Notes: a model not told the origin generated them from the sequence alone. A stretch of 64,000 bases of DNA from Orientallactaga sibirica (GCA_036365145.1 JAEOAD010001365.1:2811001-2875000); one strand, 5' to 3'; positions 10,676 through 21,673 are shown, numbered from the stretch's first letter. Made by a program: numbers and translations.

Positions 10676-11351
10676 ACCACTTACTTTTTCAACGTTAAAT
10701 CTTGGGACTACTCGTCATCCTCATGGAAGTTACCAGAAGGATGCCATTTGGCTTCTAACATGTATAAAGTGACCGCCAACTTCTAAACCAAGTCCATGTC
10801 TCGTATCTCCACAATCACGGGACCACAATCTCACGTCTTTGATTCCACAACGTACGAAGCTGACTAATTCAATGACAACAGGTATTACAGAGAGGCAGAA
10901 GCCTCTGTACAAAAGTTAACAGACCTTCTACAGCATAACCAGAGACAGTTTACCAGCATGGACAAGACTGTCAAGCAATATTTCCAAAAATATGATAAAC
11001 AGGTCATCATGTGTCCCTTGTTTTACAGATTCACACTCTGGCCTGGGTCTCTCAGGTTTGAGACATTGGACATTGGCACCTTTATGGACGCACTTGGAAG
11101 ATGGGCACGCCTGGATACAACATGTATTTGGGCTTGGAACCTGCTTCACTGGTTTAAACAACTCCTTTAAGCATGTGCTGGCATTGTTTTACTGATTGTT
11201 TGAGAATATTGTTTTTCTTTTGCAGACGGGGATTGCACAATGGCATTGATAAGAAGACCAGCTGGTCCACAGAAACCCCATTGGAACATGCCTAATATGA
11301 AATATCTTTCCAAATGCAGATTTTATCCTGTACATTTGGGAAATAGATTTT

Positions 11352-11577
11352 TAAAATATATTTATTTATTTATTTGTTTATTTATTTGAAAGAGAGGCAG
11401 AGAGAGAGAGAGAGAAAGGGAGGGAGAATGGGCACACCAGGGCCTCCAGCCACTGCAAACAAAGTCCAGTCACATGTGCCACCTTGTGTATCTGGCTTAG
11501 GTGGGTCCTGGGAAATCAAATCGAGGTCCTATGACTTTGCAGGTGAATGCCTTAACCGCTAAGCCATCTCTCCAGCC
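11352..11577 (-). repeat. B2-like SINE in the LTR element interior
   Basis: Full-length minus-strand copy. Flanks share gggaaatagatttt / gggatagatttta, an imperfect target duplication. Confidence 0.82.
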
Positions 11578-11659
11578 CTGGGATAGATTTTATAAACAAT
11601 GTTGGAAACATTAGTTGGACTATGACATTAGATGTATATTGCATTGGTTAATAGGATAC

Positions 11660-12825
11660 ACCCTGGCCAGTCAGGCCAAATGAGCCAAGGGGTGCAATAG
11701 TGGCATGTCTGTTATGTGGGAAACCAACTGTTCTCTAATTGGACTGGAGGCCCGCTCCACAGGAGGGAATACATCCCTGATACTGAAATCCTCCAACAGG
11801 GTCAGTCATGAGCCCTAGGGGTGTAACAGCTGGTGTCTGGCTAAATGTATATACTATGCCAAACTGCTCAGTAAGCACTTCTGTTAATATTCACACACAT
11901 ATATTAATGCTACTCTCACTTTTGGTTAGAGAATCTTCTCTTTTCAGATGGTGGTGACCTTGGGATGACTCAGAAGGCACCATGGTGCTGAAAAGAAGTG
12001 ACAGAGGAGTGCTCAGCACTGAAACATCTCTAACAGACCTTCCAAGGCTCGGGGTCCATTGCAGAAGGGGGGGCTGAAAGACCGTAAGAGCCAAAGTAAG
12101 GGTAGGACTCCTTACAACGTGCTCCTCCAGACACAAAGTGGCCTGGATATCCATGACTTCACAGTGCCTGACACTATCTACACAAGACCATCATAATAGG
12201 AGGAAAAGATGATGACATCAAAATTAAGAGAGAGGGCTGGAGAGATGGCTTAGCAGTTAAGGCACATGCCCGTGAAGCCTAAGGACCTTGGTTCAATTCT
12301 CCAGGTCCCTCGTAAGCCAGATGCACAAGGGGGGAATATGCATCTGGAGTTCGTTTGTAGTGGCTGGAGGCCCTGGCGTGCCCATTCTCACTCTCCCTGT
12401 CTCTTTCCATCTCTCTGTCTCTAATAAATAAATAAAAATAAAATCTTTAAAAAAATTAAGAGAGAGGGCTGGAGAGATGGCTTAGCGATTAAGGCATTTG
12501 CCTGCAAAGCCAAAGGATCCCGGTTCGATTCTCCAGGACCCACACAAGCCAGATGCACAAGGGGCACATGCATCTGGAGTTCATTGGCAGTGGCTAGAGG
12601 CCCTGGCGTACCCATTCTCTCTCTGTATGCCTCTCTTCTATCTCTCTCTCTGCTTGCAAATAAATAAATAAATAATTTTTTAAAAAATTAAGAGAGAGAC
12701 TGATTGAGAAGGGGAGGAGATATGATGGAGAGTGGATCTTCAAAGGGAAAAGTGGGGGAGGGAGGGAATTACCCTGGGATATTGTGTACAATTATAGAAG
12801 TTGTCAATACAAAAATTGAAAAAAA
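11660..12825 (+). mobile_element. L1 3' UTR fragment (5'-truncated), split by two SINEs
   Basis: Blocks 11660-12219 and 12699-12825 match the L1 3' region at 58190-58640 (shared caatagtggcatgtctgtta, then gagcccta, then the terminal ggaagttgtcaata-type block). The L1 was inserted 5'-truncated inside the LTR element, then received two B2-like SINEs. Confidence 0.78.
12235..12683 (+). repeat. Two tandem B2-like SINEs sharing one target site
   Basis: Copies at 12235-12451 and 12467-12683. The same 15-mer aaaattaagagagag occurs before, between and after them (12220-12234, 12452-12466, 12684-12698). Confidence 0.9.
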
Positions 12826-12827
12826 AA

Positions 12828-12996
12828 GGCTGGACATGGTGGCGCATGCCTTTAATCCCAGCACTTGGGAGGCAGAGGTAGGAGGATTGCTGAGAGTTCG
12901 AGGCCACCCTGAGACTACATAGTGAATTCCAGGTCAGCCTGGACCAGAGTTTGACCCTACCTCGCAAAACCAAAAAAAAAAAAAAAAAAAAAAAAA
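12828..12996 (+). repeat. B1-like SINE
   Basis: Complete copy with a long A tail, between the L1 end and the right LTR part. Confidence 0.88.
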
Positions 12997-13198
12997 TGGG
13001 TATAAAAACACCAGCAAGGGCTGGAGAGATGGCTTAGTGGTTAAGGTGCCTGCCTGCCAAGACTAAGAATGCTGGTTCCAATCTCCAGGCCCCACGTTTA
13101 GCCAGACACATTAAGTGATGCAATGCTGCACTTGCCCACAAGGGGCGAACACATGTGGAGTTTGTTCATAGCAGCTAAGTGGCTGCTGGCCTACCCAT

Positions 13199-13237
<39 letters not shown>

Positions 13238-13570
13238 AAAAAAAAAAAAAAAAAACAGCAAAAGCTCACAATGGTGTCATTCAACTCAGAGAGGCAGACT
13301 CCAAGTCCCTGTGTGTGTTGATACCCTCTGCGAGAAGAAGCAGCCCTGGGACCCCTCAGCAGCCTGGCACAGTGAGGACACAGCAGGTCCCTGACCCCAG
13401 GATGCTGCCCTCGGGCCAAGTGACATCACAAGGGAGTTCTCAGGGGTTTAGGCTAGTTGAGAAGATAAGGGAGGAAGGGACCTGTTAATGTGTGAAGAGT
13501 GGATAAAGTGTGGCAACTGAGTTAACGTAATCAATCCACCTCTTGACTACTGGGTTTAGCGCTCCCAACA
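12997..13570 (+). mobile_element. Right LTR copy (5' part missing), split by a B2-like SINE
   Basis: Begins at the TATA region (tataaaaacacc) and then matches 6000-6316. The poly(A) signal has decayed to GATAAA near 13502. Its upstream U3 is missing or replaced by the L1/B1 insertions. Ends CA at 13570. Confidence 0.65.
13018..13254 (+). repeat. Long-form B2-like SINE with degenerate CTCF-like core
   Basis: Carries the extra segment typical of the long subfamily. The core reads ccacaaggggcg at 13136-13147, one G short of the intact form. Confidence 0.82.
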
Positions 13571-13677
13571 GGGGCATAGGCAGCACAGCCCTGTGGGTTC
13601 TCTCAGTGTGGGGCGTGCCCAGAGGACGACCGGGAATTGCCCCACTTTACATGCTTAGAACTGGGACTGGGTACTTG

Positions 13678-13772
13678 TAGGGAAATGGATGGAACTAGAG
13701 ATAATCATGTTAAAATAAACACTCAGAAAGACAAGCAATGCAGGTTTTCTCTCATACGTGGAAGGCAGAACA
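13678..13772 (+). mobile_element. Old L1 ORF2 C-terminal fragment
   Basis: ggaaatggatgga...ctctcatacgtgga parallels the end of L1 ORF2 also seen at 57600-57690. A GT/GA microsatellite follows at 13781-13822. Confidence 0.6.
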
Positions 13773-13822
13773 TTTACATACGCGTGTGTGTGTGTGTGAG
13801 AGAGAGAGTGTGTGTGTGTGTC

Positions 13823-14481
13823 CATCTTCCACCAGAGCCTACAGTGCCAGTGAGAATCTCCCCCATTGCCAGTGTCAGAGTAGAGAGTTGTTGAGAAAAG
13901 GGAGTTGAGCTGAGCGGAACACGGTGGTAGGAAGGTATTGTTCACAGACAGGTTGAGACTCAAGTCTCACAGACCAAAACAAAATAAATGAGGAAATAAA
14001 TCCCAGCTGGTAACCACAAGGTTCTGCCATGGGCAATGAAGATGCCCAGAGACAGTCACAAGCACCACGGGCTTGGGTGAATGGCAGAGATCCCAAAAGA
14101 GTTGGGGTTGAAGTAGGGTAGGTAAACAGAATGCCTGGCCAATGCATCTCTCTGGCTCTAACCCTCATTTCAGCACCCACAGGGCTGGATGAAGAAGGCA
14201 GAACTATGGACCCAGGTGCTGTGAGAGAAGGGAGTGAGCCTATGGTGTCCTGAAGGGGACATAACAACTCTGTGTGGCAGGCAGCTCTGCATACAGACTC
14301 AGAGGAGAGTGCACTGGGTGGAGTAATGGCGGTGACAGGTGGTTGGGCAGATAGGCAAGCATGTGACAGGCATTCAAACATCACTGCGGGACCTCCCCTT
14401 CCACCAGCCTGCTGTATCAGAGGCAGCATGCTCCAGTCCTGAGAGGCTGAATGGCTGCTGTCCTTGCAGAAGTGAGGTACA

Positions 14482-14522
<41 letters not shown>

Positions 14523-15504
14523 AGGCCTGATGAGGACAATCCAGCAGTGCCCTCAGGCAGAGAGAGAAAGAGACCAGGATCCATGAAAGGACCTGGTGAG
14601 CACTAGGTGGAGCACAGAATGGAACCCAGAACTGCTAGGCTTCTCCCCCTCCACCCCCTGCCTTTCCAACCACAGGGCCCTGCCTGTCTTTGGATCCCGA
14701 GCTCTGGCCCCAGGCCTCAGTGCACAGGCCCCCGGAGTGAGTGCACATGCTTCCCTTCCAGGGGAACCCCCACCATGCTGACAGGGTATACACAGACCCC
14801 AGGCCCACAGCTCATGGAAGCCAGTCCTCCAGAGCCACCCTGAGTGTCCTGATGTCCACTCTCACATGTGTGCCCACATCCCTGCCATCCTTGCCCACTC
14901 TGGTATGGCTCCAACGTCTTGACTGGCTGAGGGCTGCCATTCAAGTGCCACAGGTCACTTTCTTCTTGCTTTTTCTCAGAGGAGGGGATTTCCTGGCATG
15001 TGCTCATTAGGAGCTCATGGAGCTAGAGACTGGCCTTCAGGGTGAAGCTGAGGCTGTACTCACCCAGCCTAGGTAGCACCACCCGCTTTCTGCTCCCTCC
15101 CTCCCTCCCCAGGCTCACCTGCTTCCCAGACTCCCATTGCTGTGAATTCTAGGCCCATACCCTTAGATCCATGAGCCACAGCCCCGTGCCAGTCCTTTCC
15201 TCACCCCACCACTGCAACTCCCCTGAGGCCTGCTGTCCCCTGAAATTCCCAGCCTACGAGGAATGGACCAGAAGAATGGGGTGAGAAGGGCCTTCACCAC
15301 CCACCCCCAGAATGGAGCTGAGGGTGCCCTACACCCCAAATCTGGGACTTTGAGGAGCTGCCTGCTTTGTGTGCCAGGCCTCAGCAGTTGGTCAGAAGCC
15401 GAGAACCCATCCAAATACTTCCAAATCCAGGAAGCCCTGGATGTCAGGAAGAGGTGGACCTCAAATATTGTCATTCCATATGTTCATCTCCCTTTTGCTT
15501 TGTT
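13823..15504. other. Unrecognised DNA with a (CA)n at 14479-14521
   Basis: No exon or mobile element was recognised apart from the CA repeat. Confidence 0.4.
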
Positions 15505-15612
15505 TTCTTTTGGGGGGGGAGGGCAGGGGGATGCGAGGGTCTTGCTATGTAGCCCAGGCCTACTGCAAACTTACAGTAATGCTCCTGCCTCAGCCTCCCT
15601 GCATACCAGGAT
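15505..15612 (-). repeat. Old B1-like fragment
   Basis: Diverged minus-strand copy (ggtcttgctatgtagcccagg) preceded by a G run. Confidence 0.5.
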
Positions 15613-15689
15613 CACGTCCACTGCTTTCTTCTCATTCTACCTCATTGTCTTTCTCCCCATCATTCTCTCATTGTTTCCTCTTAATCTCA

Positions 15690-17010
15690 TATAGGCTTGA
15701 AACACTTTACCCCATAAACTCATGCTTTCTGAATGCTGGGTCCCCAGCCAATAGCAATTTGGCAGGTGGAACCTTGCTGGAGGAGATGTTTTTAGGGATT
15801 GGCTCAGGAGTGTTATAGCCAGCTCCCCCTTGCAGTGTCCAGCTCACTCTTGCTATTCTCCACCTGCTGTTGCCAAAGAGGTGATGTCCAGCCTCTGCTC
15901 TGTCATCTTTACTCTGTCATCACGAAGTGTCCTCTTGGAACTCTAAGCAAAATGAAAACTTCTCCCAAAGCCTACTTTTGGTTGGGTGCTGTGTGCCAGC
16001 AACAAGACGGTAACTACAACAGAACATTGGCAGCAGAGAAGTGGAGACATTGCTCTTAGCAACTGGTGTGACTTTTGACCTTTGGGATCTGATTCCTGGG
16101 AGGAATGTTAAATAAGTTGAAACCTGGGCCTAAGAGATGCCTTGCACTGTTCCAAGCAGAGCTTGATGGGCCATTCTGGTCAGAGCTGAAAGACCCGAAT
16201 GCAGTAAGAACTGTGGACTATGGGGCTTAGCTCATGAGGGGAGGAAAGGGCTTTGTCTGGACTGGGTAGAGCTGGTTTGTGTGAGAGGCTAGCTAACATG
16301 TTCTTCCCATGTCCTGAGAACTTGAGCAGGGTTGAAATTAGAAGAATTGGGCTGGTGTGAGCAGACGGACATGACACAGACAGAAATGACAGTTGGGCAG
16401 GAGACAGCAAGCCACTTCAGCTGCGACTGTTTGAGAGATGAGCGCCATTGAGATTGGGACATCTGTTCTGCACGGGGACAGCAGGAGGAACACGGACTCT
16501 GGAATGGAGGTGGTCTGAACAAAGAACGCTAAAGGCATTTTCCTGCAATTTGAATGGGTTTTATCTCCCCCTCCACTAACAATTTGGCAGTGAATCCCAC
16601 TTGCTGCTGCTTGGAAAGTATAACGAACGCAGGAAGTGAGGTCATCTTGATTTGCTACGTAAGTCTTTCAGAGATGGCCACTTGTGACTTGAAGCAGGGT
16701 GGTTGGAGTCCCTGCATGGAGCTCGATGGAGCCATGAGGATTAAACCATCGGTTACAGTGGAGACCCCAGGATTACAGAAATACCAGAACTACAGTACAG
16801 CCACCAGAGAGCTGCTGCCTGGGGATGCAGTTTTCCTGGGGCTCTGAGCAGCCAAACTGCACGGGCTGAATTGGAACCCCAGAGATTTCATTGTGGGTCT
16901 CAGGTGGACACAGAGCTGCAGGATTTGATGCCTGCCCTGCTTGTTTGAGATCGTGCAGTCTGCAGATCTTCAGTCTTTCCTTGCAGTGACATGCTAATCA
17001 ATGTGGGGCC
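15690..17010 (+). repeat. Old rodent interspersed repeat (family uncertain)
   Basis: The block around 15920-16020 (aactctaagc...gcaacaagacggtaacta) resembles a family also seen near 22600-22915, 31780-32105 and 61673-62010. The continuation to about 17010 has the look of LTR-type or DNA-transposon interior known from other rodents, but I cannot name it. Confidence 0.35.
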
Positions 17011-17178
17011 GGGGCAGGATTAGCTCTGACTACGCTAACTGCAGCACCAACTGCTTCAGGCTCCATGGATTCAAGAGTGGACAACCACTGTCTACCGGGG
17101 AGAATATCAAGGCTCCCAACAGCCACCAGGTCAACATGACTCATAACTACAGATGCTGCTGCTGGGAAGTGCGATTGG

Positions 17179-17563
17179 AGGGCTGGAGAGAGGGCTCAGC
17201 GGTTAAAGGCTTTTGCTTGCAAAGCCTGGTGGTCTGGTTCGATTCCACAGTCCCCACGTAAAGCCAGATGCACAAAGGGATGGATGTGTCTGGAGGTCAT
17301 ATGCTGTGGCAGGAGGTTCTGGTGTACTCATACTCTGTCACTTTCTCTTCTCTCATGTAAATAAAATTTTATATATTTTATTTTATGTATGTTTGTTTGT
17401 TTTGTTTTCTCAAGACAGGATCTCACACTAGCTGACCTGGAACTCACTGTATATTTCCAGGCTAGCTTCATTGATTCTCCTACATCCACCTCCCGCTGGC
17501 TGTACTGCCCACAAAAAACCGCTGAGCCATCAGAGCTCAGGCTTTGGATGAGTCCCCTGGGCC

Positions 17564-17599
<36 letters not shown>

Positions 17600-17900
17600 C
17601 ATTCATCTTGATTCTGTTCTCCATCTCTTGGGCCTCAGTGTCCCGTAACATCTCATTATCAAAAGCCAAAGTCCGTCCACTTAGGAATGTGCCCGGCCAA
17701 ATAAAAAAAATTTGGGTGGAACCTGGCGTGGTGGCGCACGCCTTTAATCGCAGCACTCCGGAGGCAGAGGTAGGAGGATCGCCATGAGTTCGAGGCCACC
17801 CTGAGACTACATAGTGAATTCCAGGTCAGCCTGGGCCAGAGCGAGACCCTACCTCAAAAACAAAAAAAAAAAAAAAAAAAAAAGAAGAAGAAAAAGAAAA
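17179..17900. repeat. SINE cluster and (AAT)n
   Basis: B2-like plus 17179-17370, diverged B1-like minus 17391-17495, (AAT)n 17564-17597, and B1-like plus 17719-17900 with an A/GA-rich tail. Confidence 0.75.
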
Positions 17901-17999
17901 GAAAGAATAGTAAAAGAGAAACGGGCGTGTCCCCTATAGCAGGAGCGACACGCAGCCTGCTCTTAAGTGGGCTTGAGGCTAGGTTAGTCCTGGAGGCTT

Positions 18000-18560
18000 G
18001 AAGCGCCCAGCGCAGGCGCCTGGCCCCGGAGAACTACATTACCCAGACGCCTCTGCGCTCCGACGAGGTCCGCCGACCAATGAAAAGAGACAGTGTTTCT
18101 CCTTCCGGTGTTCTTTCGCGTAAGGTGAGAGGAAGGAAGATTGGAGCAGGACCAGAGATTTGGGGTATTCTGTGAAGTGTGACAGCCAGGAGCCTGACTC
18201 CACATTGCGGAGATCTGCAGGGTCTGGTGAGGAATCAAGGCACCGGGCTGGAAGCAGCAGCCGCAGGAAATGCGCGTGCACAGGTCGGTGGGAAGACAGC
18301 GGCCGCCACCAGTCCCGATGTGAGGCTACATGGGGTCGAGGGGCCGCAAAGTGCAACGCGGCTGAAAAAAGCCAGTGCCTCACAGGGTTATGACCCTGGC
18401 TCTGCTCTGTTACCGAGTATGGGAGGTCCACGCTATGATGACCCAGGCCAGATGGGTGGAGGGAGCCTGGTAACCAAGATGCAGCAAACGCCGACACAGT
18501 GCTGACCCCTGTGACCGGAAGAGCAGAGGCCACCTCCATGGCGCGCACAAAGAAACTGTA
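18000..18560 (+). promoter_or_regulatory. Orphan CpG-rich promoter-like segment
   Basis: GC/CpG-rich relative to its surroundings. It holds a ZNF143/THAP11-type motif (aactacattacccagac, 18032-18048), a CCAAT box (18077-18081), an ETS-like ccttccgg (18101-18108) and then a good splice donor AAG|GTGAGA at 18123/18124. The spacing suggests a plus-strand first exon of about 30-60 nt. No coding sequence or known gene is recognised downstream. A lncRNA, an unrecognised zinc-finger gene first exon, or a dead promoter are all possible. Confidence 0.55.
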
Positions 18561-18639
18561 AGTGGTGGAGTGCCACCGGGAGAAGCCGTGCGCAAAGCAG
18601 GGATGGAATGAGTCAGGAAGGCTTTGCAACTAATGGATG

Positions 18640-18716
18640 TGGGCGCGTGCTCAGTGACGGTATTTGCATAGCATGTGCAAGGCCCTGGGTTCCATCCCCA
18701 GTACTGAAAAAATACA
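18640..18716 (+). repeat. ID-like SINE
   Basis: gcgcgtgctcagtgacgg...gcaaggccctgggttccatc then a short A tail matches the BC1/ID design (tRNA-derived, B box ggttccatc). Confidence 0.7.
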
Positions 18717-18914
18717 AAGTCAGAATCTCATGTCATCCCCAGAATGCATCCTTCTGGCTTTACTGATCACTTTCTCCAGGAAACCAGAGACCTGGCTGAA
18801 ATTCTCATCTTCAGAGAAACATTCCTCCTCCCTCACCCACCCCGCCTCCCTATTGAAAACCAGCTGCAAACACCTAGCAAACCCACCCACCTCCCGCGTG
18901 TCTGCCTCCGTGGC

Positions 18915-18928
18915 CCACTAGAGGGCGT
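18915..18928 (+). promoter_or_regulatory. CTCF-like core outside SINEs
   Basis: CCACTAGAGGGCGT in forward orientation fits the CTCF core. It lies about 0.8 kb from the orphan promoter and is not in a recognised repeat. Confidence 0.5.
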
Positions 18929-19059
18929 GCTGGCTCCAAACCTCAGCGATGGAGAGCTGGGCTGTCAGCTTCCTACTGTCCCGTTCTGTGCCTGGATCCC
19001 ACTCGACGAAAAATTATACAAAAAAGACCTCACATCTGAAAGTGAGGAGGCAGAAACGT

Positions 19060-19517
19060 GCCTGTAATGTGAGTAGTCGATGCTCAGGCAGGATGTCCGT
19101 AAATTCCCACCAGCCTGGGCTACAGAAGGGAACCAACCCTGTCTACAGTGGGGAGGCAGTGGCGGGAGGATGGCTGTGAGCTTGAGGCCAGTCTGGAAGT
19201 AGAGTTTGTTCTAGGTCAGCCTGGGCTGGAGTGAGACCTTACCTGAGGAAGAGGGGAGGGAGGGGGAGCCTGTGGAAAGTGTGGTGAGAGTTTATCCTTA
19301 GCGGGGGTTTGCACAAGCACACTTTCAACATCTTCAGCGTGGCTGAGGAGTGTTTCTAAGAAAAATCTGGGTAGGCTGGGCACAGTGGCTCATGCCTCTC
19401 AAGAGGCAGTTAAGAAGGTTGCTGTGAGTTCGAGGCCAGCCTGAGACTGAGTAAGTTCCAGGTCAGTCTGGGTTAGAGTGAGACCCTAGCTCGGAAAACA
19501 AACAAACAAACAAAAAA
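19060..19517 (+). repeat. Diverged B1-like copies
   Basis: Two old plus-strand pieces (19060-19135, 19148-19252) and a better B1-like copy 19373-19517 with an (AAAC)n tail. Confidence 0.6.
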
Positions 19518-19520
19518 CCT

Positions 19521-19695
19521 GGACTGGAGAGATAGCTCCGTGGTTAAAGGCCCTTGCCTGCAAAGCCTGATGGCCAGGTTCACTTCCTCAGTTTATGTAA
19601 AGCCAGATGCACAAAGTGGCATATGTGTCTGGAGTTAATTTGCAGTGTGAGGCTCTGGTGCGCCCATTTGCTCTCTTTCCTCTCTCAAGTGTGTA

Positions 19696-19792
<97 letters not shown>

Positions 19793-20040
19793 CCTGGCGC
19801 TGGAGAGATGGGTTAGTGGTTAAGCATTTGCCTGTGAAGCCTAAGGACTCTGGTTCGAGGCTTGATTCCCCAGGACCCACGTAAGCCCGATGCACAAAGT
19901 GGTGCATGCATCTGGAGTTTGTTTGCAGTGGCTGGAGGCCATGGCACACCCATTCTCTATCTGCCTCTTGCTCTCCTTGTCTGTCGCTCTCAAATAAATA
20001 AACAAAATTTAAAATAATAATAATAAAATTAAATTTTAAA
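19521..20040 (+). repeat. Two B2-like SINEs around (GT)n(AT)n
   Basis: B2-like plus 19521-19690, then (GT)n 19691-19730 and (AT)n 19738-19788, then B2-like plus 19795-20040. Confidence 0.8.
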
Positions 20041-20149
20041 AAACAATTTGTATTTCCCTGAACTGTGGCTCCCTTAAAACCCTGAAACACTAACCACCAT
20101 ACTGAAGTCTAAGAGACAGATGCACACTTTATACAAAAATAGCTAAAAC

Positions 20150-20376
20150 TGGGCTGGAGAGATGGCTTAGTAGTTAAGCACTTGCCTACGAAGCCCAAGG
20201 ACCCCAGTTAGAGGCTCAATTCCCCAGGACCCACATAAGTGAGATGCACAAGGTGGCACATGCATCTGGAGTTCGTTTGCAGTGGCTGGAGGCCCTGGTG
20301 TGCCCATTTCCTCTCTTTTTCTCTGCCTCTTTCTCTGTCTCTATCAAATAAATAAATAAAAATAAACAAAAAATTA
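20150..20376 (+). repeat. B2-like SINE with perfect 15-bp target duplication
   Basis: aaaaatagctaaaac at 20135-20149 and 20377-20391 flank a full copy. Confidence 0.9.
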
Positions 20377-20472
20377 AAAAATAGCTAAAACAACAATGTG
20401 CTTACCACCTGAACTTCACCTTTAAGACACACAATTTGTGCGCCTGCTGCAATGTTCTTAAGAAATAACCAC

Positions 20473-20730
20473 CTTCAAAGCCAGCCTGAGATTACATAGT
20501 GAATTCCAAGTCAACTTTGGCTAATGCAAGACCATACCTCAAAAAACACCCCCCAGGGCTGGAGAGATGGCTTAGCGGTTAAGGCACCTGCCTCCTAAGA
20601 ACCTGGCTCCAATCTCCAGGTCCCAAGTTTTGCCAGATGCAAAGTGACGCAAGGGCGCAATGCCGCACTTGCCCACAAGGGGGCGCATGCATCTCTATCT
20701 GTCTTCCTCTCCCTCTCTCTGTATCTCTCT

Positions 20731-20765
<35 letters not shown>
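20473..20765 (+). repeat. B1 fragment followed by long-form B2-like SINE
   Basis: B1-like fragment 20473-20552, then a long-form B2-like copy 20554-20765 with a tail of more than 30 A. The latter holds an intact CTCF-like core. Confidence 0.82.
20673..20686 (+). promoter_or_regulatory. SINE-borne CTCF-like core (forward)
   Basis: CCACAAGGGGGCGC, one base off the classic CCACCAGGGGGCGC at its most variable position, about 0.85 kb beyond the WTIP stop codon. Confidence 0.55.
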
Positions 20766-20767
<2 letters not shown>

Positions 20768-20769
20768 AC

Positions 20770-21532
20770 CAAAAAGGAGACAAATAATGTCCTTGATCCA
20801 AGTTCTTAGAAGAAAACTATATTCTTTTAAAGAAAATGAAAATATCCTCCAAGGGGGAAAAAACTTAATTTAAGTCAATCATACATATTAGTCATGGAGC
20901 CTGATACACCAGTGCACACAGTGCTTCCCCAGCCGGGCAGGCACAGTGACTCCGTGGTCCTTCACAGGGCCCTGAGGCTGGACTTCTGCTCAGTTTTCTT
21001 GAGGTTGGGATGCAGGGGAGAGGCCACCAAGCCAGGAGCCAAAGGGGGGGGTTGTGACTTAAAACTCAAAGGCCCATGGCCAAATCACAATGTCCCCCAT
21101 GGTGTGAACGCTTCTCCACTCTGTAATCCCACACAAAGAAGGCACCCTCATCCACCAAGGTGTTTACAAATCTACAAACCCAGGTGCCCTCCTCCAAGCC
21201 CTGCCTGGGGAAGTGCACTTGGAGGGCATCCCGGCCCAGGCGGAGAAGGTGGTTCTCTAGAGCCCACTGACCCACAGCCAATTCCAGGGATGTGGGGTGC
21301 AGGGGTCCTAGAACCCAAAGCCAGTGATGGCTCCCAGCGGGAGGCAAGTGGCCTGAGGAGGCACAGAAGGTGAATAAATAGGAACGCTTCATGGCAGGGG
21401 TCCGGCCCCTGCAGAAGGGACAGCAGGTGGGTGGGGTGGAGGAGAGAGGGTGGGCACACAGCTGGGCTGACCTAATAAGACACATGTAGGCCACCCATCC
21501 CACCCTCCCTCCACACCTGCCCCAGCTTCTGC
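20770..21532 (-). other. WTIP: Likely WTIP 3' UTR / downstream flank
   Basis: A repeat-free segment directly after the stop codon in the transcript direction. No canonical AATAAA was found on the minus strand here, so the 3' end of the mRNA is unresolved. Confidence 0.4.
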
Positions 21533-21673
21533 TCAGAGCTCAGTGACATGTACAGCGGGCGAGGGAAGCGGCCCAGGTCCCAGGCGCCGCAGATGGCAGC
21601 GGCGACAGAGCAGGTGCCCCTCCAGGGGGTAACAGCGGCGTCCATCCTCCCCACTCAGCTGCAGCCCACAGTC
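21533..21673 (-). CDS. WTIP: WTIP exon 8 (LIM3 end, PDZ-binding tail, stop)
   Basis: Reads [20 protein letters not shown] and ends AVHVTEL-stop (TGA at 21535-21533). Confidence 0.97.
   Translation of the reverse strand, partial: DCGLQLSGEDGRRCYPLEGHLLCRRCHLRRLGPGPLPSPAVHVTEL

Larger units (their letters stand above)
7430..11340 (+). pseudogene. Degenerate viral envelope-like gene of the LTR element
   Basis: Long open stretches (7614-8225, 8235-8588, 9462-9935) in shifting frames read as a cysteine-rich surface-like region with N-glycosylation sequons (near 8620-8720). A basic stretch and a long Ala/Gly-rich hydrophobic segment follow at about 9660-9760. A Gln-rich heptad-like helical region then continues across two SINE insertions to about 10230. 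Another hydrophobic segment appears near 11100-11200. This order resembles a class I fusion envelope: surface unit, cleavage region, fusion peptide, coiled coil, anchor. Frameshifts and stops (for example near 8225, 8590 and 8680) make it non-functional. The long transmembrane-like part, about 400 codons without SINEs, is longer than gamma- or betaretroviral ones. No family could be assigned. Confidence 0.5.

Noticed and set aside
18531..18554. ATGGCGCGCACAAAG resembling the histone H3 start
   Set aside because: Only a few codons match before a stop; no histone body follows. Probably chance in GC-rich sequence.
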